DNA from: an uncultured Opitutia bacterium
Lineage (GTDB): Bacteria > Verrucomicrobiota > Verrucomicrobiia > Opitutales > UBA953
Length of the DNA: 44,961 nt
Assembly (NCBI GenBank): GCA_945957395.1
Contig: CAMFKE010000011.1
Span: 1 to 44,961 of the forward strand
Direction of reading: 5' to 3'
Shown here: piece by piece, positions 35,105 to 44,336 of the stretch
How positions within the stretch are numbered: position 1 is the first letter of the stretch
Layout of the letters: each line of letters starts with the position of its first letter
The notes under the pieces: model-generated
What the model saw: the letters and a program-made list of their open reading frames with translations, nothing else
Database searches by the model: none
What the model was told of the DNA's origin: nothing
Made by a program: the position numbers and the translations under genes

Positions 35105-36778
35105 ATGTCATTCACCCAAGACGAAACCGTCAACGAGCCCGCCGCCGCCAGGCTGTTGAGAAACCCGTGGCTGTGGGTCGGCGTGTTCGCCGCCGGTGTG
35201 GCGTTGGTCGGCGCGTTTGCGCTGAAGGCGGAGCGCGACAAACGCCTGGCGCGCGAGGAATACGACAAGGCCCTCAGGGATTACCTCGCCGCCGGCCTTC
35301 CGGACCCGTTCGCCGCGCCCAAGTCGCCCTCGCCGGTGCCGACCGAAGCGGAGGGCAACCTGCTGTTCGCGCCGCCGTTTGACGGATTGGCTGTGGTGAA
35401 GGCGGAGCCGCATGTGTTTTTCCCTTCTCCGATTCAGCCGTTCTCGGCGAATGAGCACGCCGCCATCCGCGCGAAGGTGAGAGAGGTGGGGGTCTTTAAA
35501 TTCAGTTCGAAGCCCGGTGACTTTACGGGGTTCGACCCGGGCTCTCACTTCGCGTCAAGGTCGAGGCCTTCGAACTTCATTGCGGCACCCAAGCTAGGGG
35601 AGAGCCCCACGCAGGCGGTTATCGTGACATTGGAGAGAGAATTTCCGGCGTTGAAAGCGCTGCCGGAGATCGTGGCGAAGCACCCCCTGGTGGTGATGCC
35701 GCATCCGGATTGGCCGGTGGAGCATTGGGCGGCGAACGGTCTGGCGGATTTTCCGAGTGCGCGGGCCACGGGCATGGTGCTTACCTCCTATGCAGGGTGC
35801 AAGGTGCTTGAAGGTGACGGCGCTCCGGCGGCGGCCGTCGTGAGTGCGATATCGCGACATGCCGCAGCTTGTAGGCATGAGGCTCCGATTGTTTTCGTGT
35901 CAATCAGCCACATCATCATGGATTTTTCGATCCCGCGCCTCACGCACCTTGCGATACGCGAGGGGGTTTGGTCGGACGATCAGTTGCGCCGGGCCGTCGA
36001 GGATTTGGGCCGTGCGGATTCTGTCGATGCGCTGCGCAGGGCCTTCTCGACGGAGGCGCGTGACGCGCTGGTTTTCATGCGTAAGGCTGCGGAAAACGAC
36101 CCTGCTGCCATGGGCGTCGTCCGAGGTTTCGCCGCCAACGGAAGCTACTGGTCCGACAGTTTCACTCTGTTGCTGGGCGAAGCGTGTCGTTGGAAGAACG
36201 CGACGGCCATTCTTCGCGGTGAACTCGGACGATTCGCGGTGGTGAATGTGGCGGGGCAGTTCGACCGGGCGAAGCTCGTCGCGGATTACGACGAGCAAAC
36301 CCGGCGCGCCGCACGTCCTGAGGATGGAACTGAATTCACCTTCGATGTCTTTGTCGGTTACCCGAGCGTGACCGCCCGTGCCGCGGGTGTGTATTGCCGC
36401 GTGCGCAGCGCACGCCTGGCGTGCGCGCTGGAGCTGCATCGGCGCGCGCGCGGCGCGTATCCGGAAAAATTGGAGGCATTGGTGCCGGAGTATCTGCCGG
36501 CGCTGCCGGTGTCGCCGTGGGCCGGTGGTAAACTGGAGTACGTCGCGACGCCCTCCGGCTATACGCTCACCTGGCCCAAGGCTGATTTTTACGATGGAGG
36601 CCAAGGCGGCATGGGGGAACTGCGGATCGATCGCAGCCACCCGGGCCCTTGGGAGATCCTGGGCGAAAAATTTGAGCTGCCGAAGCGCATCCGGTGGTTC
36701 GACACGCGCACGGTCACCACCTCCGTGGCCGCGCCCAAGGACATCGTGTGGACGATGCCGGCGCCGAAGGCCCGGTAG
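35105..36778 (+). CDS. Membrane-anchored protein of unknown function, paralog B
   Basis: The 557-residue copy of paralog A has the same anchor (PWLWVGVFAAGVALVGAFAL), RDKRLAREEYDKALRDYLA helix and C-terminal pseudopilin-like motif (ALELHRRARGAYPEKLEALV). In the region between, similarity is low, apart from patches such as RLTHLAIREGVW. The pair therefore shares structure but may recognise different ligands. It starts 41 bases after paralog A ends, so the two are likely cotranscribed. The TraB-like gene starts 100 bases later. Confidence 0.85.
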   Translation: MSFTQDETVNEPAAARLLRNPWLWVGVFAAGVALVGAFALKAERDKRLAREEYDKALRDYLAAGLPDPFAAPKSPSPVPTEAEGNLLFAPPFDGLAVVKAEPHVFFPSPIQPFSANEHAAIRAKVREVGVFKFSSKPGDFTGFDPGSHFASRSRPSNFIAAPKLGESPTQAVIVTLEREFPALKALPEIVAKHPLVVMPHPDWPVEHWAANGLADFPSARATGMVLTSYAGCKVLEGDGAPAAAVVSAISRHAAACRHEAPIVFVSISHIIMDFSIPRLTHLAIREGVWSDDQLRRAVEDLGRADSVDALRRAFSTEARDALVFMRKAAENDPAAMGVVRGFAANGSYWSDSFTLLLGEACRWKNATAILRGELGRFAVVNVAGQFDRAKLVADYDEQTRRAARPEDGTEFTFDVFVGYPSVTARAAGVYCRVRSARLACALELHRRARGAYPEKLEALVPEYLPALPVSPWAGGKLEYVATPSGYTLTWPKADFYDGGQGGMGELRIDRSHPGPWEILGEKFELPKRIRWFDTRTVTTSVAAPKDIVWTMPAPKAR

Positions 36779-36878
36779 GTTCCGGGCGGGACTTCCGGGG
36801 CCCTTTTCCGGCGGGGCGCAGAACGCTCGCTTTTGCCCGGGAACCGCGCAGCGTGCGCCGCTGTTCCGGGAAACGCCC

Positions 36879-38297
36879 ATGCCTCGCCCCTTCGCCCTCC
36901 TGTCTTCGCTCCTTCTCGCCGCCGCGCTCGCCCCGTTGCACGCCGCCGGCACCGCCGCCACGACCGCGTCGGCGCCTGGCGAAAAGGCCGCCGCCGGGCC
37001 CGCGCGCGCCGCCGAGGCCAAGACGGAGCCCTACTGCCGCTACGACACCTCGCCCAAGGGCAAAGGCGATTTCGAGGTGCTGGTGCGCCGCTTCCGTCAT
37101 CCGGAAACGGGGCGCGAGGTGACGCTCGCCGGCATGATCCACTTGGCCGATCCGGCCTTCTACGCGAAGATCGACAGCCTCGGCGACCGGCACGACGTGG
37201 TGCTGCTGGAGGGCGTGAAAGGCTCTCCCACCTTCTTCAGCCTGCCCCTGATTTACACCGCCCACCTGGGCTCGCGCCTCATCGACCCCGCCGCGCTCGA
37301 GGGGCAGAACGATCACCTGCGCTCGACCGGGCCCAACCGGCACAACGCCGATGTGACGATGGACCAGCTGGGCGACCGCACGGGCGTCTCGCTCGGTCTG
37401 GTGTCGCTGCCCTTCGTCGTCGTGGGCGGCGAAACCGCCTATGCTCTGGAAACCGTGGCGGAGCAGCTCGCCTGGCTCACCGGCAACGACGACTCGCTCG
37501 CTCGCGCCTCGCGCGAGATGCTGGCGGACACGCTGGTGAACGAGTCGCCCAAGCTGCGCGACGAGGATTTCGACCGGGTCATCCTGCGCGACCGCAACAC
37601 GCATGTGCTGGAGGTGCTCGACGGCGAACTGCGCAAGCCCGGGTCGCGCACCATCCTCATCCCGTGGGGCGCCGCCCACCACCCGGGGCTGGAGCAGGGG
37701 CTGCGCGAGCGCGGCTTCGAGCCGGTGCAGGACGAGTGGCTCACCGCCGTGGCGGTGCGCAGCCTGGGCCGTACGCCGGAGACCGACCCCGGTTTCCGCT
37801 GGCGTCTGCCCTACGCGATGCGCCTTCGCTTCTCCGACACCACCTCGTCGGTCGACGGGCCTCTGTCGCTGCTGGCCTATCACCATTCCCCGCGCTCCCA
37901 CGCCCACTCCTCGCTATGGGGCCTGCTTCATTCCCGCGAGGTTTCCGACACCGAGTCCTCCTTCTCCCTGCTCGGCGGCATCGCCTGGTCCGGCGTCCGC
38001 GACACCGAAAAGGGCGAACGCGAACGCTCCGCGCTGGCCTGGCTCTGGCGCGAGTCGCACTCGCCCCTGCATGACGCCACCGAGTTCGGCTGGTGGGGCT
38101 TCCTGGGCGCTTCGCGCGTGGAGCGCGACGACTCCGGCCGCGAGGAGTCCTCGTCGTGGCACCTGCCGCTCACATTCGGCCGCCGCCCGCTGCTGTACCG
38201 CGAGGAGGTGCGCCCCTCCGGCGAGACCGTTCACCGCTTCCTTCTCTTCTTCAAAACCGTGACGCCCCCCGCCGCCTCCGGCGAAGCGGCGCGCTGA
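36879..38297 (+). CDS. Exported TraB/TIKI-like protein
   Basis: The 472-residue protein has a signal peptide (LLAAALAPLHA). The body shows TraB/TIKI/PrgY-superfamily hallmarks. These are TLAGMIHLADPAFYAKI near residue 85 (GxxH), VLLEGVKG, and IPWGAAHHPGLEQGLRERGF near residue 270, with the second His pair. Members of this fold include putative metal-dependent proteases and pheromone-shutdown proteins. Residues about 320-460 are a second domain with the ring of a beta structure (LLGGIAWSGVRD, EFGWWGFLGASRV), not identified. Catalytic function is inference. It follows paralog B on the same strand. Confidence 0.85.
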   Translation: MPRPFALLSSLLLAAALAPLHAAGTAATTASAPGEKAAAGPARAAEAKTEPYCRYDTSPKGKGDFEVLVRRFRHPETGREVTLAGMIHLADPAFYAKIDSLGDRHDVVLLEGVKGSPTFFSLPLIYTAHLGSRLIDPAALEGQNDHLRSTGPNRHNADVTMDQLGDRTGVSLGLVSLPFVVVGGETAYALETVAEQLAWLTGNDDSLARASREMLADTLVNESPKLRDEDFDRVILRDRNTHVLEVLDGELRKPGSRTILIPWGAAHHPGLEQGLRERGFEPVQDEWLTAVAVRSLGRTPETDPGFRWRLPYAMRLRFSDTTSSVDGPLSLLAYHHSPRSHAHSSLWGLLHSREVSDTESSFSLLGGIAWSGVRDTEKGERERSALAWLWRESHSPLHDATEFGWWGFLGASRVERDDSGREESSSWHLPLTFGRRPLLYREEVRPSGETVHRFLLFFKTVTPPAASGEAAR

Positions 38298-38302
38298 AAC
38301 GA

Positions 38303-38345
38303 CAGGGCCGCCGGGGACATCCCCCGGCGGCCCTGCCGCTTTCAG
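38303..38345 (+). terminator. Probable terminator of the TraB-like gene
   Basis: A perfect 14-bp stem, CAGGGCCGCCGGGG with CCCCGGCGGCCCTG and a 5-nt loop, is followed by CCGCTTTC, a weak T-run. Confidence 0.65.
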
Positions 38346-38477
38346 GCATGAGCCCGGACGGGCTCACGCGACAAATCGAAATTCCCTGTGATTTCCGTAG
38401 GGCGTTCGCTCGCGAATGCCGGGAGCCAGCGCGCGCGCCAAGCGGGCGGGTCCGCTCAACCCAATCGGCGGTTAGTC

Positions 38478-38924
38478 TCAGACATCGATCACGTCGACAT
38501 CCACGGCCTTCTTGGAGCGGGGCGGGGTGGGGCCGCCGGGGCCCGCGACGGGGCGGGCGTTGCCGCCGATGAGGCGCGAGATGAGGAAGGCGATGATGCT
38601 GATCCACAGGGAGCCCCACAGGGCCGAGCCGAAGCTCTCCACATGGAAGCCGGCCATGTTGAAGGTGTTGCCCACCAGGTAGAGCACCGTGGCGTTGGCC
38701 ACCCAGAAGGCCGGCAGCAGCAGCAGGCCGAAGCTGAACACGACCAGCGGCATGGCCACCAGCAGCAGCAACGGGCGCAGCACGGCGTTGAGCAGGCTGA
38801 TCAGCACGACCACGGCCACGAGCGTGAGCCCGTTGTCGCAGCGGATGCCGCTGACCAGTCCGCTTTTGGCGACCACGAGTATGGCCAGCGCGATCATCGC
38901 GCGGCCCAGCAGCCAGCGTCCCAT
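38478..38924 (-). CDS. Phage-holin family 4 membrane protein (PF04020)
   Basis: The 148-residue protein has four hydrophobic segments with the family pattern. They include LTLVAVVVLISLLNAVLRP, LLLLVAMPLVVFSFG, VANATVLYLVGN and LWGSLWISIIAFLISRLIGG. PF04020 (YvlD-like) proteins are chromosomal membrane proteins of unknown function, not proven phage lysis holins. The start at 38924 is chosen because an AAGGA ribosome binding site lies 8 bases upstream. Alternatives at 38939 and further upstream exist. No phage genes are nearby. Confidence 0.88.
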   Translation of the reverse strand: MGRWLLGRAMIALAILVVAKSGLVSGIRCDNGLTLVAVVVLISLLNAVLRPLLLLVAMPLVVFSFGLLLLPAFWVANATVLYLVGNTFNMAGFHVESFGSALWGSLWISIIAFLISRLIGGNARPVAGPGGPTPPRSKKAVDVDVIDV

Positions 38925-39104
38925 TTCGCTTCCTTGCATGTGTCGGTGTGGGGGTTGTGTTTTTTTAAAGGTTGAAGGTCGGGCCGGCAAAAAAAGCGGC
39001 CGGCGTCAGCGGATAAAGCGAAAAGGCGCCTTCCGGGTTCCCGGGTTTTTACATTTTGCCCCGGCGAGCCCGTCGCGAGGCCGCTCCGTGGCGACCGGCG
39101 CGGG

Positions 39105-40085
39105 TCAGCGTTCGCGCAGCCGCAGGGTGCGTTCCGCGGGGGACAGGAAGGTCCAGGCCACGAAGCGGCTCTGCTTGGCGCCCTGCGCCATGCTGAGCGT
39201 GCGCACTTCGGTCGCCCGGGCTCGCGCCAGCGCGTCGCGCACGGCGGGAAGGTTTTCGGATTTCGAGATGAGCGAGGTGAACCAGACGGCCAGGCGCGGC
39301 GCCCGGGCGCTCTCCTCCACCATTCGCCGCACGAACGCCGATTCGCCCCCCGGGCACCACAGCTCGCCGGCGCTGCCGCCGAAGTTCAGCGCCGGCACCG
39401 CTGCGGCGCGCTCGCCGCGGCCCAGGTTGCGCCACTTGCGCCGGGTGCCCTCGCCGGCCGCCTCGGCCGAGGCGTGGAAGGGCGGGTTGCACATCGTGAG
39501 CGCGAAGCGGTCGCCTTCATTCGCCACGCCGTCGAGGATGCGGGCGGGGTTTTCCTGCAGGCGCAGCTCCACCGCCGAGTCCGGGATGCGGTTGGCCGTC
39601 AGGATGCGCTCGGCCCACTCCAGCGAGGCCGGGTCGGCGTCGGAGCCCGTGAAGCTCCAGCCGTACTCCGCGTGTCCGATAAGCGGATACACGCAGTTGG
39701 CGCCCACGCCGATGTCCAGCACGCGCACGCCGGCGCCGCGCGGGATGTTCCCGCCGAGGTCGGAGGCGAGCAGGTCGGCGAGGTGGTGCAGGTAGTCGGC
39801 GCGGCCGGGGATGGGCGGGCACAGCCGGCCTTCGGGGATGTCCCAGTGCGCCACGCCGTACTGGGCGGCGAGCAGCGCGCGGTTCAGCGCGCGCACCGCG
39901 GCCGGGTTGGCGAAGTCCACGGAGTCGTCGCCGAAGGGGTTGGGCGCGACGAACTCGGCGAGCGCCGGGCATGCGCGCACCAGGGCGGGGAAATCGTAGC
40001 GGCCCGTGTGGCGGTTCCTCGGGTGCGGCGCGGGCGCCTTGGGCGCGCCCGTCCGCCCGTCGCCTCCGCCTTTGCGCGGGCTCAT
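39105..40085 (-). CDS. rlmF: 23S rRNA (adenine1618-N6)-methyltransferase RlmF
   Basis: RlmF methylates A1618 of 23S rRNA using S-adenosylmethionine. The 326-residue protein begins with the family [12 protein letters not shown] segment. The SAM-binding motif [15 protein letters not shown] and catalytic NPPF (N200-F203) are intact. The downstream [26 protein letters not shown] and KSENLPAV motifs are also typical. It is 52 bases downstream of lpxI on the same strand and may be cotranscribed with it. Confidence 0.96.
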   Translation of the reverse strand: MSPRKGGGDGRTGAPKAPAPHPRNRHTGRYDFPALVRACPALAEFVAPNPFGDDSVDFANPAAVRALNRALLAAQYGVAHWDIPEGRLCPPIPGRADYLHHLADLLASDLGGNIPRGAGVRVLDIGVGANCVYPLIGHAEYGWSFTGSDADPASLEWAERILTANRIPDSAVELRLQENPARILDGVANEGDRFALTMCNPPFHASAEAAGEGTRRKWRNLGRGERAAAVPALNFGGSAGELWCPGGESAFVRRMVEESARAPRLAVWFTSLISKSENLPAVRDALARARATEVRTLSMAQGAKQSRFVAWTFLSPAERTLRLRER

Positions 40086-40137
40086 GCGACGCTCGCTCCG
40101 TGTCTGCGTCGCGACAGGCGGCTCGGCGGGGTCGCGC

Positions 40138-41004
40138 TCATGCCTTGGTCGCGTCGAAGCCGTATAGCGTGATGCCCAGCGCCTTGGCGCGCGCGACGAC
40201 CTCGGCGCGGTCGAGCATGAGCACCGAACCGGCCTCCAGCGCGGCCCGGCGGATGCCGCCGGCGGCGAGGCTCTCCAGCGTGAGCAGGCCGAAGCAGGGC
40301 ACGTCGAAGCGGTAGTCCTGCGCCGGCTTCACGGTCTTCACGAAAAGCATGTCCTCGGCCCCGTAGTCGGCGCAGCGGCGCAGCATCTTGTCGGTGCCCT
40401 CGAACGCCTCCACCGCCACGACCGTGCCGCGCGCCACGACCACGCCCTGGCCGATGTCCAGCCGGGCGCACTCGCGCGCGATGCGCACGCCGTGGGCGAG
40501 CGAGTCGTCGTCGATGCCGGAGCCGAACCAGCCGCCGGTCATGCAGCCGGGCGCGGCCAGCTGGTCGTCGAGGAACACGCGCGCGTCGAGCTGGAGCACG
40601 CCGGCCTTCTGCACCTCGCGGGCGATGGCGCCGAAGATGGTCTCGGCGTTGCGCTCCTTGAGCGTGGCCATGATCATCACGGCCTTCAGGTCGGGGTGCA
40701 GCCCCTTGAACAGTTTGCGCGGCGAGATCTGCCCGGCCATGACCGCCGAGCCCGCGCCGAAGTCCTTCAGCGCGTCGATCATGTGGCCGAGCTGGCCCAC
40801 CTTGATGCGGCGCACCTCGCCGGCGGCGAACTTCGCCTCCAGCTCCGGGGCCGTCTCGCCCTCGAACGCCACGAGGCGCACGCCGAGCCCGGCGGCGCGC
40901 AGGCGCTCCAGCAGCAGCTCCGGGTACCGGCCGCGCCCGGCGATCAGGGCGACGGGGCGTTTGGCGTCAAAATCCTTGGGCAGGAAGCGGGACATGGGCG
41001 CCAC
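40138..41004 (-). CDS. lpxI: UDP-2,3-diacylglucosamine pyrophosphatase LpxI
   Basis: LpxI hydrolyses UDP-2,3-diacylglucosamine to lipid X, replacing LpxH in lipid A synthesis of many diderms. The 288-residue protein has the DUF1009 pattern. It includes the [19 protein letters not shown] start, [25 protein letters not shown], and the C-terminal [12 protein letters not shown]-like segment. Its presence implies an outer membrane with lipid A. A second ATG at 40995 is an alternative start. rlmF follows 52 bases downstream. Confidence 0.93.
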   Translation of the reverse strand: MAPMSRFLPKDFDAKRPVALIAGRGRYPELLLERLRAAGLGVRLVAFEGETAPELEAKFAAGEVRRIKVGQLGHMIDALKDFGAGSAVMAGQISPRKLFKGLHPDLKAVMIMATLKERNAETIFGAIAREVQKAGVLQLDARVFLDDQLAAPGCMTGGWFGSGIDDDSLAHGVRIARECARLDIGQGVVVARGTVVAVEAFEGTDKMLRRCADYGAEDMLFVKTVKPAQDYRFDVPCFGLLTLESLAAGGIRRAALEAGSVLMLDRAEVVARAKALGITLYGFDATKA

Positions 41005-41077
41005 GCATACGGCAAACCGCGCGGGGAAAAAGACAAAAGCGGGGCGGGCTCGCGCGGCGCTTTTGAGGAGAGCCCGG

Positions 41078-41083
41078 TTGACA
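41078..41083 (+). promoter_or_regulatory. TTGACA -35-like element upstream of the LamG gene
   Basis: A perfect TTGACA at 41078-41083 lies 34 bases before the ATG at 41118. A matching -10 at 17 nt would be AAAAAC and leave almost no leader, so a leaderless message or a different -10 is possible. Confidence 0.3.
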
Positions 41084-41117
41084 ACTTTTGGCCCGTCCGG
41101 AAAAACAACGGAACCCC

Positions 41118-41987
41118 ATGAAGTCGCCCCACATGATTCGAGCCCTCGGTTTCGCCGCCCTCCTCGTCGGCGTCGCCTCCCCCCTTCACGCCGCCCGCCA
41201 GGACGGCCTGGTCGTGTACATGAATTTCGACGAGGAACGCGAAGTGGAGGGCGTGGACAACACCGGGCCTCTGCGCAACCTGGCCGCCGACTCCGAGGTG
41301 CGCGGCAAGCGCATCGGTCTGGCCATGGAGCCCACGCTGGTCGCCGGCCGCTTCGGCAAGGCCGCCGAGTTCAAGAACTCCGCCGGCGGCAACGCCATCG
41401 ACGACTGGGCGATCAATCTGGGCAAGCTCGACGAGGTCTACGCGGGCAATTTCACCGTGGCCTGCTGGGTGCGCTACACCGATTCGCACAAGGGCGTCAT
41501 CGTCGGCAACAAGGAGCTGGGCAACGCCTACGCCGCCGGCTGGCTCTTCCGCGCCGAAAGCGGCAAACATTTCCACGCCGCCCCCGTCGGCCAGTCCTCC
41601 TTCGACCTCTCCGCCCCCAAGCCGACCGACGGCGCCTGGCACCACTGGGCCGCCGTCGTGAACCGCGAGGGCGAAGGCTCCGTCTCCTTCTACTTCGACG
41701 GCAAACTCGTGAAGTCCACCAAGCTGGCGACCGCCTCGGCCTCCCTCGGCACCGGCCGCGACACCCTGGTGGGCGCGGGCGCCGACGAAAAGAACGGCGC
41801 CGCCAAGAAGCTGGCGGTGGACGATCTGGGCATCTGGCGTCGCGCCCTCTCCGAGGCCGAGATCACCGCCCTGGGTTCCGGCACGGGCAAGCGCATCCCC
41901 GAGAGCTCCTCGCTCGCCTGGGCGGGTGCCGGCGCCGCTGTCGCCGGACTGGCCTGGGTGCGCCGTCGCCGCGCCCGCAAGGCCTGA
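41118..41987 (+). CDS. LamG-domain protein with PEP-CTERM-like sorting tail
   Basis: The 289-residue protein has a signal peptide (GFAALLVGVASPLHA). A single LamG-like (concanavalin A-like) domain fills residues about 30-255, with VYMNFDEE, NFTVACWVRYTDSHKG, DGAWHHWAAVVN and DDLGIWRRALSEAEI. The C-terminal 28 residues read as IPESSSLAWAGAG, a hydrophobic stretch and a RRRRARK cluster. This is the layout of PEP-CTERM tails, which are cut by exosortase; here PES replaces PEP. The protein is probably exported and anchored. The binding partner is unknown. A strong terminator follows. Confidence 0.88.
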   Translation: MKSPHMIRALGFAALLVGVASPLHAARQDGLVVYMNFDEEREVEGVDNTGPLRNLAADSEVRGKRIGLAMEPTLVAGRFGKAAEFKNSAGGNAIDDWAINLGKLDEVYAGNFTVACWVRYTDSHKGVIVGNKELGNAYAAGWLFRAESGKHFHAAPVGQSSFDLSAPKPTDGAWHHWAAVVNREGEGSVSFYFDGKLVKSTKLATASASLGTGRDTLVGAGADEKNGAAKKLAVDDLGIWRRALSEAEITALGSGTGKRIPESSSLAWAGAGAAVAGLAWVRRRRARKA

Positions 41988-42020
41988 GCGCCCCGTTCCT
42001 CCTTTGCGCTCCTTTGAGAG

Positions 42021-42053
42021 AAAGCCGTCCGGTTCCTCCGGACGGCTTTTCCT
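42021..42053 (+). terminator. Rho-independent terminator of the LamG gene
   Basis: A 12-bp stem, AAAGCCGTCCGG with CCGGACGGCTTT, and a 5-nt loop are followed by TCCTTT. Confidence 0.88.
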
Positions 42054-42143
42054 TTGGGCGACCTTCTCACGACAACTTTCGCCGGCTTGCCGGACGCCGT
42101 GAAAAGTCTGAAACAGGACGCCGTATCCGAATCCGATTTTCCC

Positions 42144-42392
42144 ATGATCGCCATCGTCCTTTGCGCCCTGGTCATAGGCCTGTATCGCTCCTTCCTCTCC
42201 GGACGGCGCCTTATGCCGGCGCTCGTGCTCGGGCTGAACCTGGCCATGATGTTCACGCCCCTCCCGAAGCTCTTCGGCTTTTTGGACTTCGCCGTGATGC
42301 CCCTCTCGGTGGCCGCCCTCTGGATTCAAATCCAGTATGACGCCGCCCTGGCCGACGCGCGCGCCGCCAATCCGCCGCAGTGGCCGGATTAA
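42144..42392 (+). CDS. Small membrane protein of unknown function
   Basis: The 82-residue protein MIAIVLCALVIGLYRS... has two or three hydrophobic segments (IAIVLCALVIGLY, ALVLGLNLAMMFTPL, FAVMPLSVAALWIQI) and a polar Ala/Asp tail. The start at 42144 is chosen to begin the first membrane segment. An in-frame ATG at 42054 would start inside the LamG terminator and add 30 residues. I do not recognise the family. It stands alone between two terminators. Confidence 0.6.
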   Translation: MIAIVLCALVIGLYRSFLSGRRLMPALVLGLNLAMMFTPLPKLFGFLDFAVMPLSVAALWIQIQYDAALADARAANPPQWPD

Positions 42393-42423
42393 GCGCAACG
42401 CCGCCCGTCCCGCACGGAAACGC

Positions 42424-42452
42424 AAAAAGGCCCGCCGTCTCCGGCGGGCCTT
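42424..42452 (-). terminator. Terminator of aspS
   Basis: On the minus strand an 11-bp stem, AAGGCCCGCCG with CGGCGGGCCTT and a GAGA (GNRA) loop, is followed by TTTGCG. The stem core matches the two sialidase terminators. Confidence 0.85.
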
Positions 42453-42480
42453 GTCGTTTCGCTCAGCGAAGCGGGGCGGT

Positions 42481-44274
42481 TCAGGCCTTCTTGGCGTCCT
42501 CGACCACGGCGATGCGCACATCGCGCAGCTGCTTGGCGGTGACGGGGCCCGGGGCCTGCGCCATGAGGTCCTGACCGCGCTGGGTCTTGGGGAAGGCCAG
42601 CAGGTCGCGGATGGAGGTGCGTCCGGCGAGCATGGTGACGAGGCGGTCGAAGCCCAGGGCGATGCCGCCGTGGGGCGGGGCGCCGAAGGAGAAGGCCTTG
42701 AGCATGTAGCCGAAGCGCGACTCCACCACATCGGCGGGAATCTTGAGGATGTCCTCGAACACGCGCTTCTGCATCTCCGGATTGTGGATACGGATGGAGC
42801 CGCCGCCCAGTTCGACGCCGTTGAGCACGATGTCGTAGTGCTGGCCGCGCACCTTCTCGGGCTCGGTGGCGAGCAGGGGCTCGTCCTCCTTCACCGGAGC
42901 GGTGAACGGGTGGTGCGCCGACAGGTAGCGCTTCTCGTCCTCGTCCCACAGCATGAGCGGGAACTCGATGACCCACAGGAAGTTGTACTTGTCCGCCGGG
43001 ATGGTGAGCTTGCCGCGCTCCTTGAGCAGGCGGGCCGCCTCCAGGCGCACGCGGCCCAGGATGGCGCAGGCCTGGTCGAACGCACCGGCCGCGAAGAACA
43101 CGATGTCGCCGTCCTCGATGGCCAGCTTGGCCTTCAGCTCGGCCTTCTCGCCTTCCGAGAGGAACTTCAGGATGGGCGACTTCCATTCGCCCTTCTCGGC
43201 CTTGATGAACGCGAGGCCCTTGGCGCCCAGGCTCTTGGCCGTGGTTTCCAGGAAGGTGAGTTCGCCCTGCGTGAGGTCGGCGAGGCCCTTGGCGTTGATG
43301 GCGCGCACGATGCCGCCCTTGCTGTTGGCGATCGTGTTGAACACCTTGAACTCGGAGTTCTTGAAGGTGCCGGTGAAGTCCACGATCTCCATGGCGAAGC
43401 GCGTGTCGGGCTTGTCCACGCCGTAGCGGTCCATCGCCTCCTGGTAGCTCATGCGCGGGAAGGGCGTGGGGATGTCCACATTCAGCACTTCCTTCCAGGT
43501 GCGCTTCAGCACGCGCTCGATGAGCCCGTACATGTCCTCGCGCTCGATGAACGACATCTCCAGGTCGACCTGGGTGAACTCCGGCTGGCGGTCGGCGCGC
43601 AGGTCCTCGTCGCGGAAGCAACGGGCCATCTGGTAGTACTTCTCGATGCCGGCGACCATGAGCATCTGCTTGTACTGCTGCGGCGACTGCGACAGCGCGT
43701 AGAATTCGCCGGGGTTGAGGCGGCTGGGCACGAGGAACTCGCGCGCGCCTTCAGGGGTGGACTTGAACAGCGACGGGGTCTCGACCTCGATGAAGCCGTC
43801 CTCCTCCAGCTGGCGGCGCACCGCGGTGGCGGCCTTGGAGCGCAGGCGGATCAGGTTCAGGTTGCGCTGGCGGCGCAGGTCCAGGAAGCGGTACTCGAGG
43901 CGCAGGTCCTCGGACACCTTGTCGGCCTTGTCGTCCTCCATGGGGAAGGGCAGCGGCGCGCTGATGTTGTGGATCTCAAGCGCGTCGGCCACCACCTCGA
44001 TCTCGCCCGTGGCGATCTTGCCGTTGACCGTCGCGGCCTCGCGCTTGGTCACCACGCCGCTCACCTGGATGACCGACTCGCTCTTGAGCGCGTGGGCCTT
44101 CTCCAGCACGGCGGAGCCGGCGGGGAACACCACCTGCGTGATGCCTTCGCGGTCGCGAAGGTCCACGAAGAGGACGCCGCCGAGGTCGCGGACGGTGTCC
44201 ACCCAGCCGATGAGGGTGACGCGTTGACCGGCGTCGGCCGGGCGCAGAACATTGCAGGTGTGCGTGCGGAGCAT
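42481..44274 (-). CDS. aspS: Aspartyl-tRNA synthetase
   Basis: AspRS charges tRNA-Asp; with GatCAB in a cell it may also be non-discriminating and charge tRNA-Asn. The 597-residue length fits the bacterial-type enzyme. Visible are the N-terminal OB-fold (VTLIGWVDTVRDLGG), the class II motif 2 region (FRDEDLRADRQPEFTQ) and motif 3 (GIALGFDRL). The bacterial GAD insertion domain is present. The start at MLRTHTCNVL (44274) is preferred; the frame is open further upstream through tRNA-Ser on the other strand, but that is an artefact. It is divergent from tRNA-Ser. Confidence 0.97.
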   Translation of the reverse strand: MLRTHTCNVLRPADAGQRVTLIGWVDTVRDLGGVLFVDLRDREGITQVVFPAGSAVLEKAHALKSESVIQVSGVVTKREAATVNGKIATGEIEVVADALEIHNISAPLPFPMEDDKADKVSEDLRLEYRFLDLRRQRNLNLIRLRSKAATAVRRQLEEDGFIEVETPSLFKSTPEGAREFLVPSRLNPGEFYALSQSPQQYKQMLMVAGIEKYYQMARCFRDEDLRADRQPEFTQVDLEMSFIEREDMYGLIERVLKRTWKEVLNVDIPTPFPRMSYQEAMDRYGVDKPDTRFAMEIVDFTGTFKNSEFKVFNTIANSKGGIVRAINAKGLADLTQGELTFLETTAKSLGAKGLAFIKAEKGEWKSPILKFLSEGEKAELKAKLAIEDGDIVFFAAGAFDQACAILGRVRLEAARLLKERGKLTIPADKYNFLWVIEFPLMLWDEDEKRYLSAHHPFTAPVKEDEPLLATEPEKVRGQHYDIVLNGVELGGGSIRIHNPEMQKRVFEDILKIPADVVESRFGYMLKAFSFGAPPHGGIALGFDRLVTMLAGRTSIRDLLAFPKTQRGQDLMAQAPGPVTAKQLRDVRIAVVEDAKKA

Positions 44275-44336
44275 GATGCGAAAAGGAAAGCGGCGAGGGA
44301 AAGCGCGTAGCGCCTGTGAAACAAGCGGAAAATCGG

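Noticed and set aside
38478-38924. Phage lysis holin / prophage remnant
   Set aside because: PF04020 proteins are common chromosomal membrane proteins, and no other phage genes are nearby.
42054-42143. Longer start for the small membrane protein
   Set aside because: It begins inside the LamG terminator hairpin and adds a non-hydrophobic 30-residue stretch.
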